A DNA stretch of 64,000 nucleotides, from positions 575,017 through 639,016 of the forward strand of contig NZ_JAQQTE010000004.1 of the NCBI RefSeq assembly GCF_028561565.1, in the 5' to 3' direction. A program made the position numbers and the translations under genes. Origin of the DNA: Gilvibacter sediminis (GTDB taxonomy: Bacteria; Bacteroidota; Bacteroidia; Flavobacteriales; Flavobacteriaceae). The notes beneath the pieces are model-generated. The model saw only the letters and a program-made list of their open reading frames with translations, made no database searches and was not told the origin of the DNA. Below, piece by piece: positions 54,782-63,141 of the stretch. Within the stretch, counting starts at the first letter, position 1, and each line of letters begins with the position of its first letter.

Positions 54782-55945
54782 GTGAACCTGGAGCTTTTAG
54801 CATCTGAGGCGGTTCAGGCCTTTATTTTGCAACATTTAAAGGAGGATCCGCATCAATTGGCACTAAAAAAAAATGAGGTTGCTGGAGTGTCCATGCCGGA
54901 GATCGCGCAACAAGTGGCGGCTAGACAGCGCATCAAAGCCAAATTACCTAAGCTTTATGACCGAGCGGGTTTGGTGTTTCCTCCCAAGCTGAATTTAGAA
55001 CAGAGCTCCTCGGAGCAGACGGCCAAGTACAAAGCCGCTTCACACAACGGAACGCGTCTATTAGACCTCACTGGAGGCTTAGGGATTGATTCTATGGCCT
55101 TCGCGGAGCGGTTTGAATACCTTACCTATTGCGAGCACAATGCAGCACTGGCGAAGCTGGCTGCGCATAATTTTAAAATCCTCGGATTTGACAATATTAG
55201 CGTACACATCGGTGACGGAACAGCACTTTTAAAAACCCAAGCTTGGGATATGATCTATTGCGATCCGGACAGGCGTTCTAAGGTACAGCGTGCCTTTAAA
55301 CTGGAGGATTGTGAGCCCAGCGTTATTGCCTTACAAGATGAGCTTTTGGCCAACAGCGCTAAGCTACTGATCAAAGCCCCGCCGATGTTGGATCTGCAAC
55401 AGGCGCAATCCGCTTTAAAGCATTTAAGCAGCATTGAAGTTGTTGCTGTTAAAGGCGAGGTTAAAGAACTCTTACTGCTCGCGGAACTCAATGCCACACA
55501 GGTCATGGAACGCGCGGTAAACATCGGAACCGATGACACTGTAACAGACATCATCACAGCAGATGCTGAGCCTCTGGCCTATTCTGATCCTCAGCGCTAC
55601 CTCTACCTCCCTCATGGCGCGCTGATGAAGCTGCAGGCCTATGATTATATAAGCGCTCAATACGGCGTTCACAAGTTTGCGAAACACAGTCATGTTTTTA
55701 CGGCAGACCGATCCTTTGATTTCCCAGGAAGACGCTTCCAGGTTATGGAGGTTTTGCCTTATGATAAACGGCAGATGAAATCCTTTCTTAAAAAGGACTA
55801 TTTGGTCATTGCGAAGAACTTTCCGCTAACCGTGGCGCAATTGCGGCAGAAATTCAAGCTGAAAGACGCCGGAGACAAATACCTCATATTTACCACATTA
55901 AAAGACGGGAGTCGTATTGTGATCACAGCCGAACTGGATTTGTAA
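54782..55945 (+). CDS. SAM-dependent methyltransferase with THUMP-like C-terminal domain
   Basis: A 387-residue protein with a class I methyltransferase core. SAM-binding motif LLDLTGGLGIDSMAFAERF lies near 97-115 and the catalytic-type DMIYCDPDRR near 157-166, as in RNA methyltransferases. The C-terminal part (about 310-387, DYLVIAKNFPLTVAQLRQKF) matches the THUMP-like domain of this Bacteroidota family. It probably modifies tRNA or rRNA, but the target is unknown. The start is GTG at 54782. It is the last gene before the tRNAs. Confidence 0.85.
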   Translation: MNLELLASEAVQAFILQHLKEDPHQLALKKNEVAGVSMPEIAQQVAARQRIKAKLPKLYDRAGLVFPPKLNLEQSSSEQTAKYKAASHNGTRLLDLTGGLGIDSMAFAERFEYLTYCEHNAALAKLAAHNFKILGFDNISVHIGDGTALLKTQAWDMIYCDPDRRSKVQRAFKLEDCEPSVIALQDELLANSAKLLIKAPPMLDLQQAQSALKHLSSIEVVAVKGEVKELLLLAELNATQVMERAVNIGTDDTVTDIITADAEPLAYSDPQRYLYLPHGALMKLQAYDYISAQYGVHKFAKHSHVFTADRSFDFPGRRFQVMEVLPYDKRQMKSFLKKDYLVIAKNFPLTVAQLRQKFKLKDAGDKYLIFTTLKDGSRIVITAELDL

Positions 55946-56029
55946 AAAAATCTAAGAATTGGTTGTGTTATCTAATTCGAAAAGTTAACTTTGCCTCCGC
56001 TAAAATCAGCAATGGTATTAGTGTTTATT

Positions 56030-56113
56030 GGAGAGGTGCCAGAGTGGTAATGGAGCAGATTGCTAATCTGTCAACGGGCAACCGTTGCCCGGGTTCGAAT
56101 CCCGGTCTCTCCG
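56030..56113 (+). tRNA. tRNA-Ser(GCU)
   Basis: Acceptor arm GGAGAGG pairs with TCTCTCC; anticodon loop TTGCTAA (anticodon GCT, 56062-56064) closes on stem GCAGA/TCTGT. A long variable arm (GGGCAACC-type), and the T arm GTTCGAATC are typical of serine tRNA. CCA is not encoded. Confidence 0.95.
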
Positions 56114-56225
56114 CAACGATCTTACAAAGGATAAGCGTTACAATTTTAATTGTGCATGAACAGCCCGCCCGCCGGCTGGCCCGTTCGCTAAAAACATCCA
56201 CTGGATGTTTTCTTAACGCTCCGTC

Positions 56226-56300
56226 CGGGGTGTAGCGTAGCCCGGTTATCGCGCCTGCTTTGGGAGCAGGAGGTCGCAGGTTCGAATCCTGCCACCCCGA
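56226..56300 (+). tRNA. tRNA-Pro(UGG)
   Basis: Acceptor CGGGGTG pairs with CACCCCG; anticodon stem CCTGC/GCAGG encloses loop TTTGGGA with anticodon TGG (56061+200 = 56261-56263). T arm GTTCGAATC is intact, 3' CCA not encoded. Between the two tRNAs is an 11-base-arm palindrome (AAAACATCCA-C-TGGATGTTTT, 56191-56211). Confidence 0.95.
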
Positions 56301-56301
56301 C

Positions 56302-56364
56302 AAAAGAAAAAGCCTGTACAGCGTAGAAAGTTTACTTTCTTAAGCGGTACGGGCTTTTTCTTTT
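56302..56364 (+). terminator. 18-bp hairpin after tRNA-Pro
   Basis: Arms at 56302-56319 and 56347-56364 pair over 18 bases with one wobble, ending in CTTTTTCTTTT. The loop holds a second small hairpin (AGAAAG/CTTTCT). It begins one base after the tRNA and should end the tRNA transcript. Confidence 0.75.
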
Positions 56365-56365
56365 A

Positions 56366-56590
56366 GCAACAAACCAAAACCAGGATCACGAGCGTGCCTC
56401 CTTCGCCGTAGGCTACGGAGGCTGAAGAGCGAGTAATCCTTTGGTTTGTTGCATTTCTTAAACAACAGATACTTGTTTCCGGTGAGCGAGGGAAACAAAA
56501 AAGCCAAAAAATCGCCCTGCGATTTTGGCTTTCTCTAGCAACATCCCCCACCCAGGATCTTTTGCGAAGCAAAAGAATCCTTTCATGAAT
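56366..56590. repeat. four successive hairpins downstream of the tRNAs
   Basis: In order: arms GCAACAAACCAAA (56366-56378) and its complement (56440-56452), enclosing a nested hairpin (GCCTCC / GGAGGC); a TTGTTTCC/GGAAACAA pair near 56483-56509; AAAGCCAAAA...TTTTGGCTTT near 56509-56533; and AGGATTCTTTTGC / GCAAAAGA-type arms near 56553-56582. No reading frame is supported here. The function is unknown. Confidence 0.6.
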
Positions 56591-56630
56591 ACATCTTACA
56601 ACAGTTTAGTTTATGCGTTGTTAACTCTAG

Positions 56631-57191
56631 CTATTTTTCTCTTTTTGGCAAATTAATTTTGTCATCAACAACCCATTTTTCATCTTCATATATTGATGAA
56701 TATTTTAAGTGAAAATTCCATTGTGGGTCGTAATTTTCTGGATTCAATTTTAGATACTTTATAATTTGAGGTACGTTTTTAAGAGGTGCTTCGAATTCAA
56801 AAATTACGATTCTGTCATTTGGTGAAAGAGTTGTTCCATTGTCCAAACCACTTGTTTGTCTAAGAATTCCAAGAGTTTCTAGTTTATCAAATTTCTCAAA
56901 AACAAAAGTGCCAAAATCTAAAGGATACGTTTTGCCCTCAAATACAATGTTTGCAGTATTCACAATTGCAGGACCTAAACCTTTATTTGTTATTGATTGT
57001 TCAAAAATGACTAAGGAATCTATTGTAGTCTCAGATGAGGAAAATGACAATCTTGGTTTGACAGATAGTTTACTTTGCTTGCTTATTATGTTTGTTTGGT
57101 AAACAAAAATTATCAGAGTTAAAAGACTGATTAGCATTGCAGATAAACCAATTAATCTGTCTGTTTTTGGTAGCTTTAATTTACGCTTCAT
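56631..57191 (-). CDS. membrane-anchored hypothetical protein
   Basis: A 186-residue protein with one N-terminal membrane helix (about 12-34, LIGLSAMLISLLTLIIFVYQ) and a charged beta-rich soluble part (about 45-186, KPRLSFSSSETTIDSLVIFE). I do not recognise the family. Its ATG shares one base with the stop of the S41 peptidase gene (TAATG at 57191), so the two are translationally coupled. It lies at the start of the AT-rich island. Confidence 0.7.
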   Translation of the reverse strand: MKRKLKLPKTDRLIGLSAMLISLLTLIIFVYQTNIISKQSKLSVKPRLSFSSSETTIDSLVIFEQSITNKGLGPAIVNTANIVFEGKTYPLDFGTFVFEKFDKLETLGILRQTSGLDNGTTLSPNDRIVIFEFEAPLKNVPQIIKYLKLNPENYDPQWNFHLKYSSIYEDEKWVVDDKINLPKREK

Positions 57192-58624
57192 TAATTTGAT
57201 TCATTTGAATTGGTAATCAAGTTTAAGGTAAATTCTAATTTAGTGTTCTTATTTGTCATATAATCTTCCCAAGTTTGTGGAACTTTATAATCTGGTATAA
57301 TTCCTCTACCTATTTCTTTTGGATTAACGTCTATTTTAAAGTGTACGGTAGGAATGTCAAACTTGATTTTTGTTTTTGGAAGTTTTACATCTTCTGAATA
57401 TCCACTAACATTGCCTTCGTAAGCTCCTCCAGTCTCCTCGCCAATAAATACTCCTCTATTTGTCATTTTTATCATACTTGCAAACTCAGCGCCACCAGAA
57501 AAGGTAACACCACTTGTTAGTATATATAATTTACCGTTATATATATAGTCTTCGTTAGGTTTCTGATAGCCTAAATCAGAAAAATAATCACTATAACAAG
57601 TGAATTCACCACGGTAAGCAATAGTATCCTTTAATTGCCACTTATCAAATATATAATCTTTATCATTTTTGTTTTTTAGATAAGCCGCCCTTAACATGGT
57701 GACTTCTTTATACTTTTTGATAACAGTTGGTGTTAGGTAGTGGAATAAAAGATTTTCATTGCCTTCAATTCCACCAACATTATCCTGTATATCAAGTATT
57801 AAATGCTTTATGTTTTGCTCCTTAATTTTTTTAAAAGATTCTTTATAAAAAAAAGGGAAATCTGATCTGCTGTAGAAGTCTGGAATACTTAAATAACCTA
57901 CTGAATCATTAATCCGGCGATAAACGAATGACTCATATTCAAACTGTTTAAAATTAAATTTTCCGTTTTTAGATTTAAATTTTGTGAATTTTACAGCAGG
58001 TAATTGAAAGCTTTTAACCTTTTCGGTACCATATTCAATAACTTCCAGATTGAACGTTTCCTGTTTGCCATATACTAATCTGTAGAGTAAAGAAAGGTTA
58101 ACACCACCTAACCATTCGTAGCTGGACGTTTCATTAAACCCGTCGGTTGGAATTAATGGTAACAGCCTGTTAATTACATCCTCTATACTTTTTCCGTTTA
58201 TACTAATAATCCTATCGCCTTGTAATAGTCCTTTAGTATTATCGCCATAATTTTGAGTCACTACTAGCTTGGAATCGAAAAATTGGACACTTAATGGAAA
58301 GAATGATTTGGACAAACCTGTTTTAACCATAGTCCACGTAGGCAAATCGACAGAGCCGTGACCTTCATTCATTATTCCAAGAAGTTTTCGCATTATTTCA
58401 TAGAATTCGAGTTTGGTCATTGGACTATCGATTTCATTTTTCAGCTTTTCAATTTTTGCGTCAACGATGTCTTTTTGTTCATAATTGTAGAATCCTTGGT
58501 GTAAAAGATGTAGCTGCTCTACTGCAAAATCAAAATCTATCAGTAGTTTTTCAGTTTTGAATTCTTTTTGCGAGAATCCTAATTGAAATAGAAATAATAA
58601 TATGAATGTCAGCGTTGTCTTCAT
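57191..58624 (-). CDS. S41 family (C-terminal processing type) peptidase
   Basis: A 477-residue exported protein, signal peptide about 1-18 (MKTTLTFILLFLFQLGFS). A PDZ-like part includes GLLQGDRIISINGKSIEDVI; the S41 catalytic core has GYLSIPDFYSR, LILDIQDNVGGIEGNE and SGVTFSGGAEFASM, where the Ser of FSGGAEF is the likely nucleophile and GEETGGAYEG supplies the lysine region. The first ATG at 58645 is less likely than 58624, which fits the signal peptide. The physiological substrate is unknown. Confidence 0.83.
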   Translation of the reverse strand: MKTTLTFILLFLFQLGFSQKEFKTEKLLIDFDFAVEQLHLLHQGFYNYEQKDIVDAKIEKLKNEIDSPMTKLEFYEIMRKLLGIMNEGHGSVDLPTWTMVKTGLSKSFFPLSVQFFDSKLVVTQNYGDNTKGLLQGDRIISINGKSIEDVINRLLPLIPTDGFNETSSYEWLGGVNLSLLYRLVYGKQETFNLEVIEYGTEKVKSFQLPAVKFTKFKSKNGKFNFKQFEYESFVYRRINDSVGYLSIPDFYSRSDFPFFYKESFKKIKEQNIKHLILDIQDNVGGIEGNENLLFHYLTPTVIKKYKEVTMLRAAYLKNKNDKDYIFDKWQLKDTIAYRGEFTCYSDYFSDLGYQKPNEDYIYNGKLYILTSGVTFSGGAEFASMIKMTNRGVFIGEETGGAYEGNVSGYSEDVKLPKTKIKFDIPTVHFKIDVNPKEIGRGIIPDYKVPQTWEDYMTNKNTKLEFTLNLITNSNESN

Positions 58625-58688
58625 TTCAGATAGTTTAATTATCAAAGAGAAGAAAACTAATTTTTGCAGATTGGTATAATATTGACTT

Positions 58689-59492
58689 TTAAGGCAAGAA
58701 TTTTTGCTGGTAGGTCGTGGGCCTTACACCAACAAATTTTTTGAACGCTTTTGAAAAATGTGAGATGTCGGTAAAGTTATATTCATAGGCCTTTTCGGTA
58801 AGGGTACATTGCTTTGTTATAGTCTCTTTACAATGAAATACTTTTTTCATAAGCGTATAGTGCACAGGTGTAATACCTGTAGTGTCTTTAAACTTTCGTG
58901 AGAAGCTATATTTGTTGAGATTGGCAATACTTGCCAATTGGTCTAGGCTTATATTTTCTTTTATATGTTGCTCAATATAAGTCTCTATATCTTCCCAATT
59001 ATCTAAAGGCTTGCTGATTTTTGGTTCTTGGGTCAATTCGCTATAAGAGGACAACTTTACAACAAACTCTTCTAATAATGGTTTTTCCACTTCAGTTGAA
59101 GTAATCATTATCTTTTCAAACAATTCATTAAGTTTCAAGTCTCTTATAACTCTATTATCAAAATGGAACGTCTTGCCTAAGGGAAGTATTTCTCTTATTA
59201 ATGCGTCTGAAACGTAAAGCGTGTCAAATGATAGCAGGTTTGTTTCAGAATACATAGGATTAGCGTGCAGTTCATAGGGATGTGTAATGGTAATATCGTT
59301 AGCTTGTCCAACGAATTGTTTTTCCTTTATATTTATAAGTTCAACGCCTTTTTTAATTAGCGATATGCAAAACTCAGAATGATAATGAAGTGGAAAAGCG
59401 TCTTTTTGATTTTTGAATGATAATTTATCCACAGTATTTTTCAGCTTGCAAGTGACGGTAACGTATAAGAATAGTAGCAGACTTTTGATCAT
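58689..59492 (-). CDS. AraC family transcriptional regulator
   Basis: A 267-residue regulator with a cupin-like N-terminal domain (about 25-90, PLHYHSEFCISLIKKGVELI and ITITHPYELHAN) and a C-terminal AraC double HTH (about 165-267: LDQLASIANLNKYSFSRKFK, then AYEYNFTDISHFSKAFKKFV). It would bind a small ligand through the cupin. The neighbouring S41 gene and the broken dehydrogenase gene are possible targets; this is inference. The first residues (MIKSLLLFLYVTVT) may be an upstream extension. Confidence 0.85.
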   Translation of the reverse strand: MIKSLLLFLYVTVTCKLKNTVDKLSFKNQKDAFPLHYHSEFCISLIKKGVELINIKEKQFVGQANDITITHPYELHANPMYSETNLLSFDTLYVSDALIREILPLGKTFHFDNRVIRDLKLNELFEKIMITSTEVEKPLLEEFVVKLSSYSELTQEPKISKPLDNWEDIETYIEQHIKENISLDQLASIANLNKYSFSRKFKDTTGITPVHYTLMKKVFHCKETITKQCTLTEKAYEYNFTDISHFSKAFKKFVGVRPTTYQQKFLP

Positions 59493-59714
59493 TTACCATT
59501 CCGTTTGTAACCGCTGTTTGATTTATATATTTCAATTTGGTTGTAGCGATTAAACCGGTTTTTTTTTATACAATGTTGTACGCTGGCTTTTTTATAGCAT
59601 AGTTGGCATTTCCAATTCGTTAATATTTGTCCTATTAGTTAAATTTAAGATTGTTCCTATAACTACAAATACATCATCTAACGGTGAGGCGTAGTCCATT
59701 GATGTGTTTGATTG
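59493..59714. other. intergenic stretch with attC-like palindrome
   Basis: No reading frame is supported. It has imperfect inverted segments: GTAACCGCTG near 59511 and TAGCGATTAAACC near 59548, then ATACAATGTTGTACGC near 59569-59584. GTTGTACGC is the reverse complement of GCGTACAAC, which is found again at 61408-61416. Such paired elements resemble integron attC sites; see findings. Confidence 0.35.
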
Positions 59715-59957
59715 TTAAAAATCTTCTATGACTTCTGGTGTCGCAATGTATCCTGGTTTCAACTAAGCTGTTCCAATTTTCGCTACAGCATTTTCTATAT
59801 CCGACAGTTTTGTAATGTCCGTTTCAATCCATTTTCCGAATGGTGATTTTCTTCATGAGAGCGAAATTAACTCTTCACACTTATCACTCAAATATTTGGC
59901 TGTAGCTAATCCAATTCCACTACTACCTCCAAAAATTATTATTCTTCCGTATTTCAT
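59715..59957 (-). pseudogene. short-chain dehydrogenase/reductase remnant
   Basis: Reading the minus strand from ATG 59957 gives MKYGRIIIFGGSSGIGLATA, the Rossmann GGSSGIG signature of the SDR family, but a TGA stops the frame after 34 residues. The same frame continues after it with RKSPFGKWIETDITKLSDIE to GTA, then TAG, then LKPGYIATPEVIEDF, which is a typical SDR C-terminal segment (PGYIxTP), and ends in TAA. The region with the catalytic YxxxK is missing. So the gene has two in-frame stops and an internal deletion. Confidence 0.8.
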
Positions 59958-59993
59958 TTTTCAGGTCTAATATGTTTATAATGTTTATTTCTC

Positions 59994-60761
59994 TTAAAAA
60001 TCCATAATCTCTCCGTCTTGTGGAATTAGGGTTTTTTCCTTGAGATCTTTGCTTGCTAATTCAAATGCTAATTCTTTTCTTGTAATTGGACAATGATTAA
60101 CTGCTTCTAAATGGTTAGCTATAACTTTGTTGGGTGAATTTTTAACGAATTTTATGATGTCTTCCATTCTCATCAATAATGGTTGGAAAAGGTCTAATTG
60201 AGCTCTACCGCTCGCTACCACACTAATATCTGGTTTGTATTCCGATAATACTTTGTGAACATCATCTGTGTAAACGGTATCAGCACTTAAATAGATGGAT
60301 TTCTCATTTGGCAACTGTATATAAAATCCCATTACATTGCCCATAGGTTTGGCTATGAATCCATATCCGTGAACTGCTGGTATTCCTTCTATTGTACCTT
60401 CTAAAAATTCGGAAGTTTCCCAATAGTTTACTGTTTGTATAATATTTAATCCGCGTTTACGAAGTTTTTTTTCATCTTTTACACTACAGATTATAGGAAT
60501 GTTTTTTGATTTTAGAAATGCTTCCGCTTTTTTGTCCAAATGGTCAGGATGCAAATGAGTTATCAAACAATGTGTAGTTTTATTCACAATGTCTATTGCA
60601 TTGGCCGGTAAATCGATTATTGGGTTCTTTCTTGCTTTATATCTAAATAATGTAAATGTTGGTCCTGCTTTACCCTTTGCACCTAACATTGGGTCAACCA
60701 AAATTACCTTGTCTTTAGTTTCGATGACCATTGTAGCATTTCGAATGTGTGTTATCTTCAT
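59994..60761 (-). CDS. metallo-beta-lactamase fold hydrolase (UlaG-like)
   Basis: A 255-residue MBL-fold hydrolase. The metal motif is HCLITHLHPDHLDKKAEA (HxHxDH, about 69-76); it begins KITHIRNATMVIETKDKVIL, like UlaG-type L-ascorbate 6-phosphate lactonases and related enzymes. A further histidine occurs in IANHLEAVNHCP near 220. Substrate unknown. It has its own TAATTTTG box at 60782-60789. No signal peptide. Confidence 0.88.
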   Translation of the reverse strand: MKITHIRNATMVIETKDKVILVDPMLGAKGKAGPTFTLFRYKARKNPIIDLPANAIDIVNKTTHCLITHLHPDHLDKKAEAFLKSKNIPIICSVKDEKKLRKRGLNIIQTVNYWETSEFLEGTIEGIPAVHGYGFIAKPMGNVMGFYIQLPNEKSIYLSADTVYTDDVHKVLSEYKPDISVVASGRAQLDLFQPLLMRMEDIIKFVKNSPNKVIANHLEAVNHCPITRKELAFELASKDLKEKTLIPQDGEIMDF

Positions 60762-60781
60762 AATTTTGCCTTTCTAAAGGA

Positions 60782-60789
60782 CAAAATTA
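60782..60789 (-). promoter_or_regulatory. TAATTTTG -7 box of the MBL hydrolase gene
   Basis: A minus-strand TAnnTTTG match 20 bases before the ATG at 60761. Confidence 0.4.
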
Positions 60790-60821
60790 GATTTACAGTT
60801 ATTCAATTCCATTGATTTGAA

Positions 60822-61400
60822 TCAAGAAACGCGTTTGCGAATTCTACTCAATGTTTCAGGTGTAATATTTAGAAAAGAAGCAAGGTGATATTGTGGAATA
60901 GTTAACAACCAATTTTGTTTATAAATAAGTAAATCGTTATATAATTCTTCGGGTGATTTGGTTACTCTGTTGTATTCAAAAAGTTCTTTTTGTTTTAATA
61001 GTTTTTGAAAAGATAAATCAATAAATGATTTACCACATTCATATTTTTTTAAAATTTGTCTGAAAGAATTTTTATCAATTACCAACAATTCTATATCCGT
61101 TAAGGCTTCTTGATATTTTTTAGTAGTTAAATCGTAAATAAACGATGATAAATCTGTAATAAACTGAGGTTCAGTGTAAAAATTTATGTTTGTTTCTCTG
61201 TCTTTAGATGTATAAAATTCTCTAACAATACCTTGATTCAAAAAACGTAATTGCTTTTCTTCTGTATTTGATATAAGAATTTTTGAATTTCGCTTAAATC
61301 TCTTTACGCTAAATAGGTCTAATAACTCTTTTAATCCATCTTTATTCAATGGATATTCTGTTTCAAAAAATGATGATATTTTGGTTAAATCACGGTTCAT
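60822..61400 (-). CDS. Crp/Fnr family transcriptional regulator
   Basis: A 192-residue regulator: an N-terminal cyclic-nucleotide-binding-like barrel (about 30-115, KRNSKILISNTEEKQLRFLN) and a C-terminal winged helix with LASFLNITPETLSRIRKR (about 172-189). It lacks the FNR cysteine set, so it is not obviously oxygen-sensing; small flavobacterial Crp-like proteins are often effector-less. It is divergent in function from the neighbouring hydrolase, which it could control. Its upstream region holds an attC-like imperfect palindrome. Confidence 0.85.
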   Translation of the reverse strand: MNRDLTKISSFFETEYPLNKDGLKELLDLFSVKRFKRNSKILISNTEEKQLRFLNQGIVREFYTSKDRETNINFYTEPQFITDLSSFIYDLTTKKYQEALTDIELLVIDKNSFRQILKKYECGKSFIDLSFQKLLKQKELFEYNRVTKSPEELYNDLLIYKQNWLLTIPQYHLASFLNITPETLSRIRKRVS

Positions 61401-61403
61401 TTA

Positions 61404-61541
61404 GCTTGCGTACAACGGTTTTGTGTATGAGCAGTAGCGGATTTCAAACAACTACTTTTCAGATTACAATATACTTTAATCTAACAAAAAAGCGGTTCGA
61501 GTTAGCACTCAAACCGCTATTGTTTATACACTTTGTTAAGC
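61404..61541. repeat. imperfect palindrome, attC-like
   Basis: The first arm 61424-61440 (TGTATGAGCAGTAGCGG) pairs with 61514-61530 (CCGCTATTGTTTATACA) over 17 positions, with three G-T wobbles. Outer ends are GCGTACAAC (61408-61416) and GTTAAGC (61535-61541), the latter fitting the integron core GTTRRRY. A hairpin terminator lies between the arms. Total length is about 138, in the range of attC sites. Confidence 0.4.
61484..61518 (-). terminator. terminator of the SRPBCC operon
   Basis: On the minus strand stem AGCGGTT-T-GAGT, loop GCTA, stem ACTC-G-AACCGCT is followed by TTTTTTG, a classic rho-independent terminator. It lies 35 bases beyond the SRPBCC gene stop at 61553. Confidence 0.8.
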
Positions 61542-61552
61542 ACAGGCTTTTT

Positions 61553-62062
61553 TTACTCCATTGCTAATTTCGCATAGTTAGTTACTATTTCAGTACTTGC
61601 TCCTTTAAAAAAAGCTTTAAATTGTTCTTCAGTCATATTCGGATTTTCCATAAACTCAAAATTTGACCTAAAAATTATCATCGACTTGTTGTAGCCCAAG
61701 TCAACCACCTTGAAGCTATTTTTGACGTTTTTAGCTGGAACTCCCTCTACCACTTCCCATTGATAGTATCTTTGGGTATCATCAAATTGTTGTATTTTTT
61801 CTACATAATATCCTTTTCCATCAGGTGCTACGCATTTTCGTTCGCCACCAACTCCTTTGTTGCCTTTCCAAGACAGTTTGGCCACATATGAAGATATTTT
61901 ATCGATGTTATCCATCTTCCTAATTTGTTCCCACACTTTATCTGCCGAAGCATCGACCTCTAAAGTGTATGACAAATCTGGATTGCTGTTCTGTGCGTTC
62001 ACATTTGCTGTGAATAGTGTAATAGTGAATAGTGCTATTGCCGTTTTAAATATTGATTTCAT
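61553..62062 (-). CDS. exported SRPBCC family protein
   Basis: A 169-residue protein with signal peptide (about 1-23, MKSIFKTAIALFTITLFTAN) and an SRPBCC (START/Bet v1-like) domain: DASADKVWEQIRKMDNIDKI (about 37-56) and the later ISYVAKLSWKG and FEFMENPNMTEEQFKAFFK segments. The fold has a deep hydrophobic cavity and binds lipids or aromatic ligands. Export to the periplasm is unusual for the fold. Last gene of the operon, before a strong terminator. Confidence 0.8.
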   Translation of the reverse strand: MKSIFKTAIALFTITLFTANVNAQNSNPDLSYTLEVDASADKVWEQIRKMDNIDKISSYVAKLSWKGNKGVGGERKCVAPDGKGYYVEKIQQFDDTQRYYQWEVVEGVPAKNVKNSFKVVDLGYNKSMIIFRSNFEFMENPNMTEEQFKAFFKGASTEIVTNYAKLAME

Positions 62063-62080
62063 TTTGCTGAATTTTAAGAA

Positions 62081-62437
62081 TTAATAAAAGAATTGTTCGA
62101 GAATGATTTTTCCATTTTCGACTTGATAAATGATGATTTCATCCAACGCTACCTTGTTGCCATCTTTCATCGTAAAAGATGCCTTGTAAGGTAAAGCGAT
62201 AAAATCTTTACTGGTAATTGCTTCGCCAACCTTTATCGAATGAAACTCTGCAATGTTTCCTTTCATTACCTCGTCCTTTTCTTTGATTGCTTTTACTCCT
62301 GTTAGGTTTGAGAAGTATGTCGATTGTGGTTCTATATGTTTAACCTTTTCTTGGTCAAACAAAGTGTCATAGATTTCTTCAAATTTTCCCTCTCGCAAAA
62401 GGGCTCCAAGTCTATTTGCTATTTCTTGATTTGTCAT
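62081..62437 (-). CDS. SnoaL/NTF2-like protein
   Basis: A 118-residue protein with an NTF2-like cone fold (MTNQEIANRLGALLREGKFEEI, KHIEPQSTYFSNLTGVKAIK, ENGKIILEQFFY). The frame extends to 62497, but the first 20 residues (MCGCYNIRQ) look unrelated and overlap the upstream stop; ATG 62437 is the natural start. Members bind or isomerise small hydrophobic ligands. The next gene starts 18 bases downstream. A degenerate ATAAC-N15-TTATC element at 62460-62484 (minus strand) might be a weaker promoter. Confidence 0.78.
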   Translation of the reverse strand: MTNQEIANRLGALLREGKFEEIYDTLFDQEKVKHIEPQSTYFSNLTGVKAIKEKDEVMKGNIAEFHSIKVGEAITSKDFIALPYKASFTMKDGNKVALDEIIIYQVENGKIILEQFFY

Positions 62438-62496
62438 TCTATAAGTGTTTTTGATTTTGGATAATTGCAACTGCCGTATGTTATAGCAACCGCACA

Positions 62497-63114
62497 TTAT
62501 TTACTTTTAATTTCTGTTGGCTCTGGATAATTGGCCTTGATTTTCTCGTACACGCCATTGCCACCCGTTACTCGTTCTCCTGTTTCTATATAATGCTTAA
62601 GCCCTACAAGGGTACCTTTAAGTTGTTTACGAAACTGTCCCTTTGCGATGAAACCCATAAACGCAGGTTTTGTACGGAATTGAAACTCGTATTCTGCGGT
62701 AGAAGTACCATCTCCGTTATCGGTTACTCTGTAAAAGGCTTGTGAATTGTCTAAATTGAGCGGTAACTTTTTACCCTCAATAATAATATTCCGCATAATC
62801 ATATCCTGATGGTTGATTTCTGCTATTTTTTCGTGAGACCATTGTGTTCCCTTTTCGTTGAAATTGCACTTACGCGTTGCACCAACCTCTCCTTTTAGTG
62901 AGCCATTTGTATATTCAGAGGTGTAGATGTAAGGTGAGAAGTTTGAAATTTCTCCATAGTCCAACACCATTGCCTCCCATACTCTTTCTGCTGGGGCATT
63001 GATTTCAAGTTTTACGTGTACTGTCTTGTATTTTTTCGCCATAGATTGAGCGAAGGTCGATGTCGAGGCCAAGATAGAAACCAAGACGATTGTTGCTTTT
63101 AATACATTTTTCAT
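62497..63114 (-). CDS. exported SRPBCC family protein
   Basis: A 205-residue SRPBCC protein with signal peptide (about 1-22, ATIVLVSILASTSTFAQ). The domain starts KYKTVHVKLEINAPAERVWE (about 29-48), then MVLDYGEISNFSPYIYTSEY and ends with a helix (FRKQLKGTLVGLKHYIETGE). It is longer than the next one, with a basic C-terminal tail. An ECF-type promoter (GTAAC-N15-GTATC) lies 28 bases upstream. Ligand unknown. Probably the first gene of a unit with the SnoaL-like and second exported SRPBCC genes. Confidence 0.82.
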   Translation of the reverse strand: MKNVLKATIVLVSILASTSTFAQSMAKKYKTVHVKLEINAPAERVWEAMVLDYGEISNFSPYIYTSEYTNGSLKGEVGATRKCNFNEKGTQWSHEKIAEINHQDMIMRNIIIEGKKLPLNLDNSQAFYRVTDNGDGTSTAEYEFQFRTKPAFMGFIAKGQFRKQLKGTLVGLKHYIETGERVTGGNGVYEKIKANYPEPTEIKSK

Positions 63115-63141
63115 TCTTAAAGATTTTCCGATTTTTATTTT

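Noticed and set aside
56025-56303. An ORF of 92 residues on the minus strand over both tRNAs
   Set aside because: It is the antisense reading of the tRNA-Ser and tRNA-Pro genes; the GWQDSNLRPPAPKAG stretch is a known spurious translation of tRNA regions.
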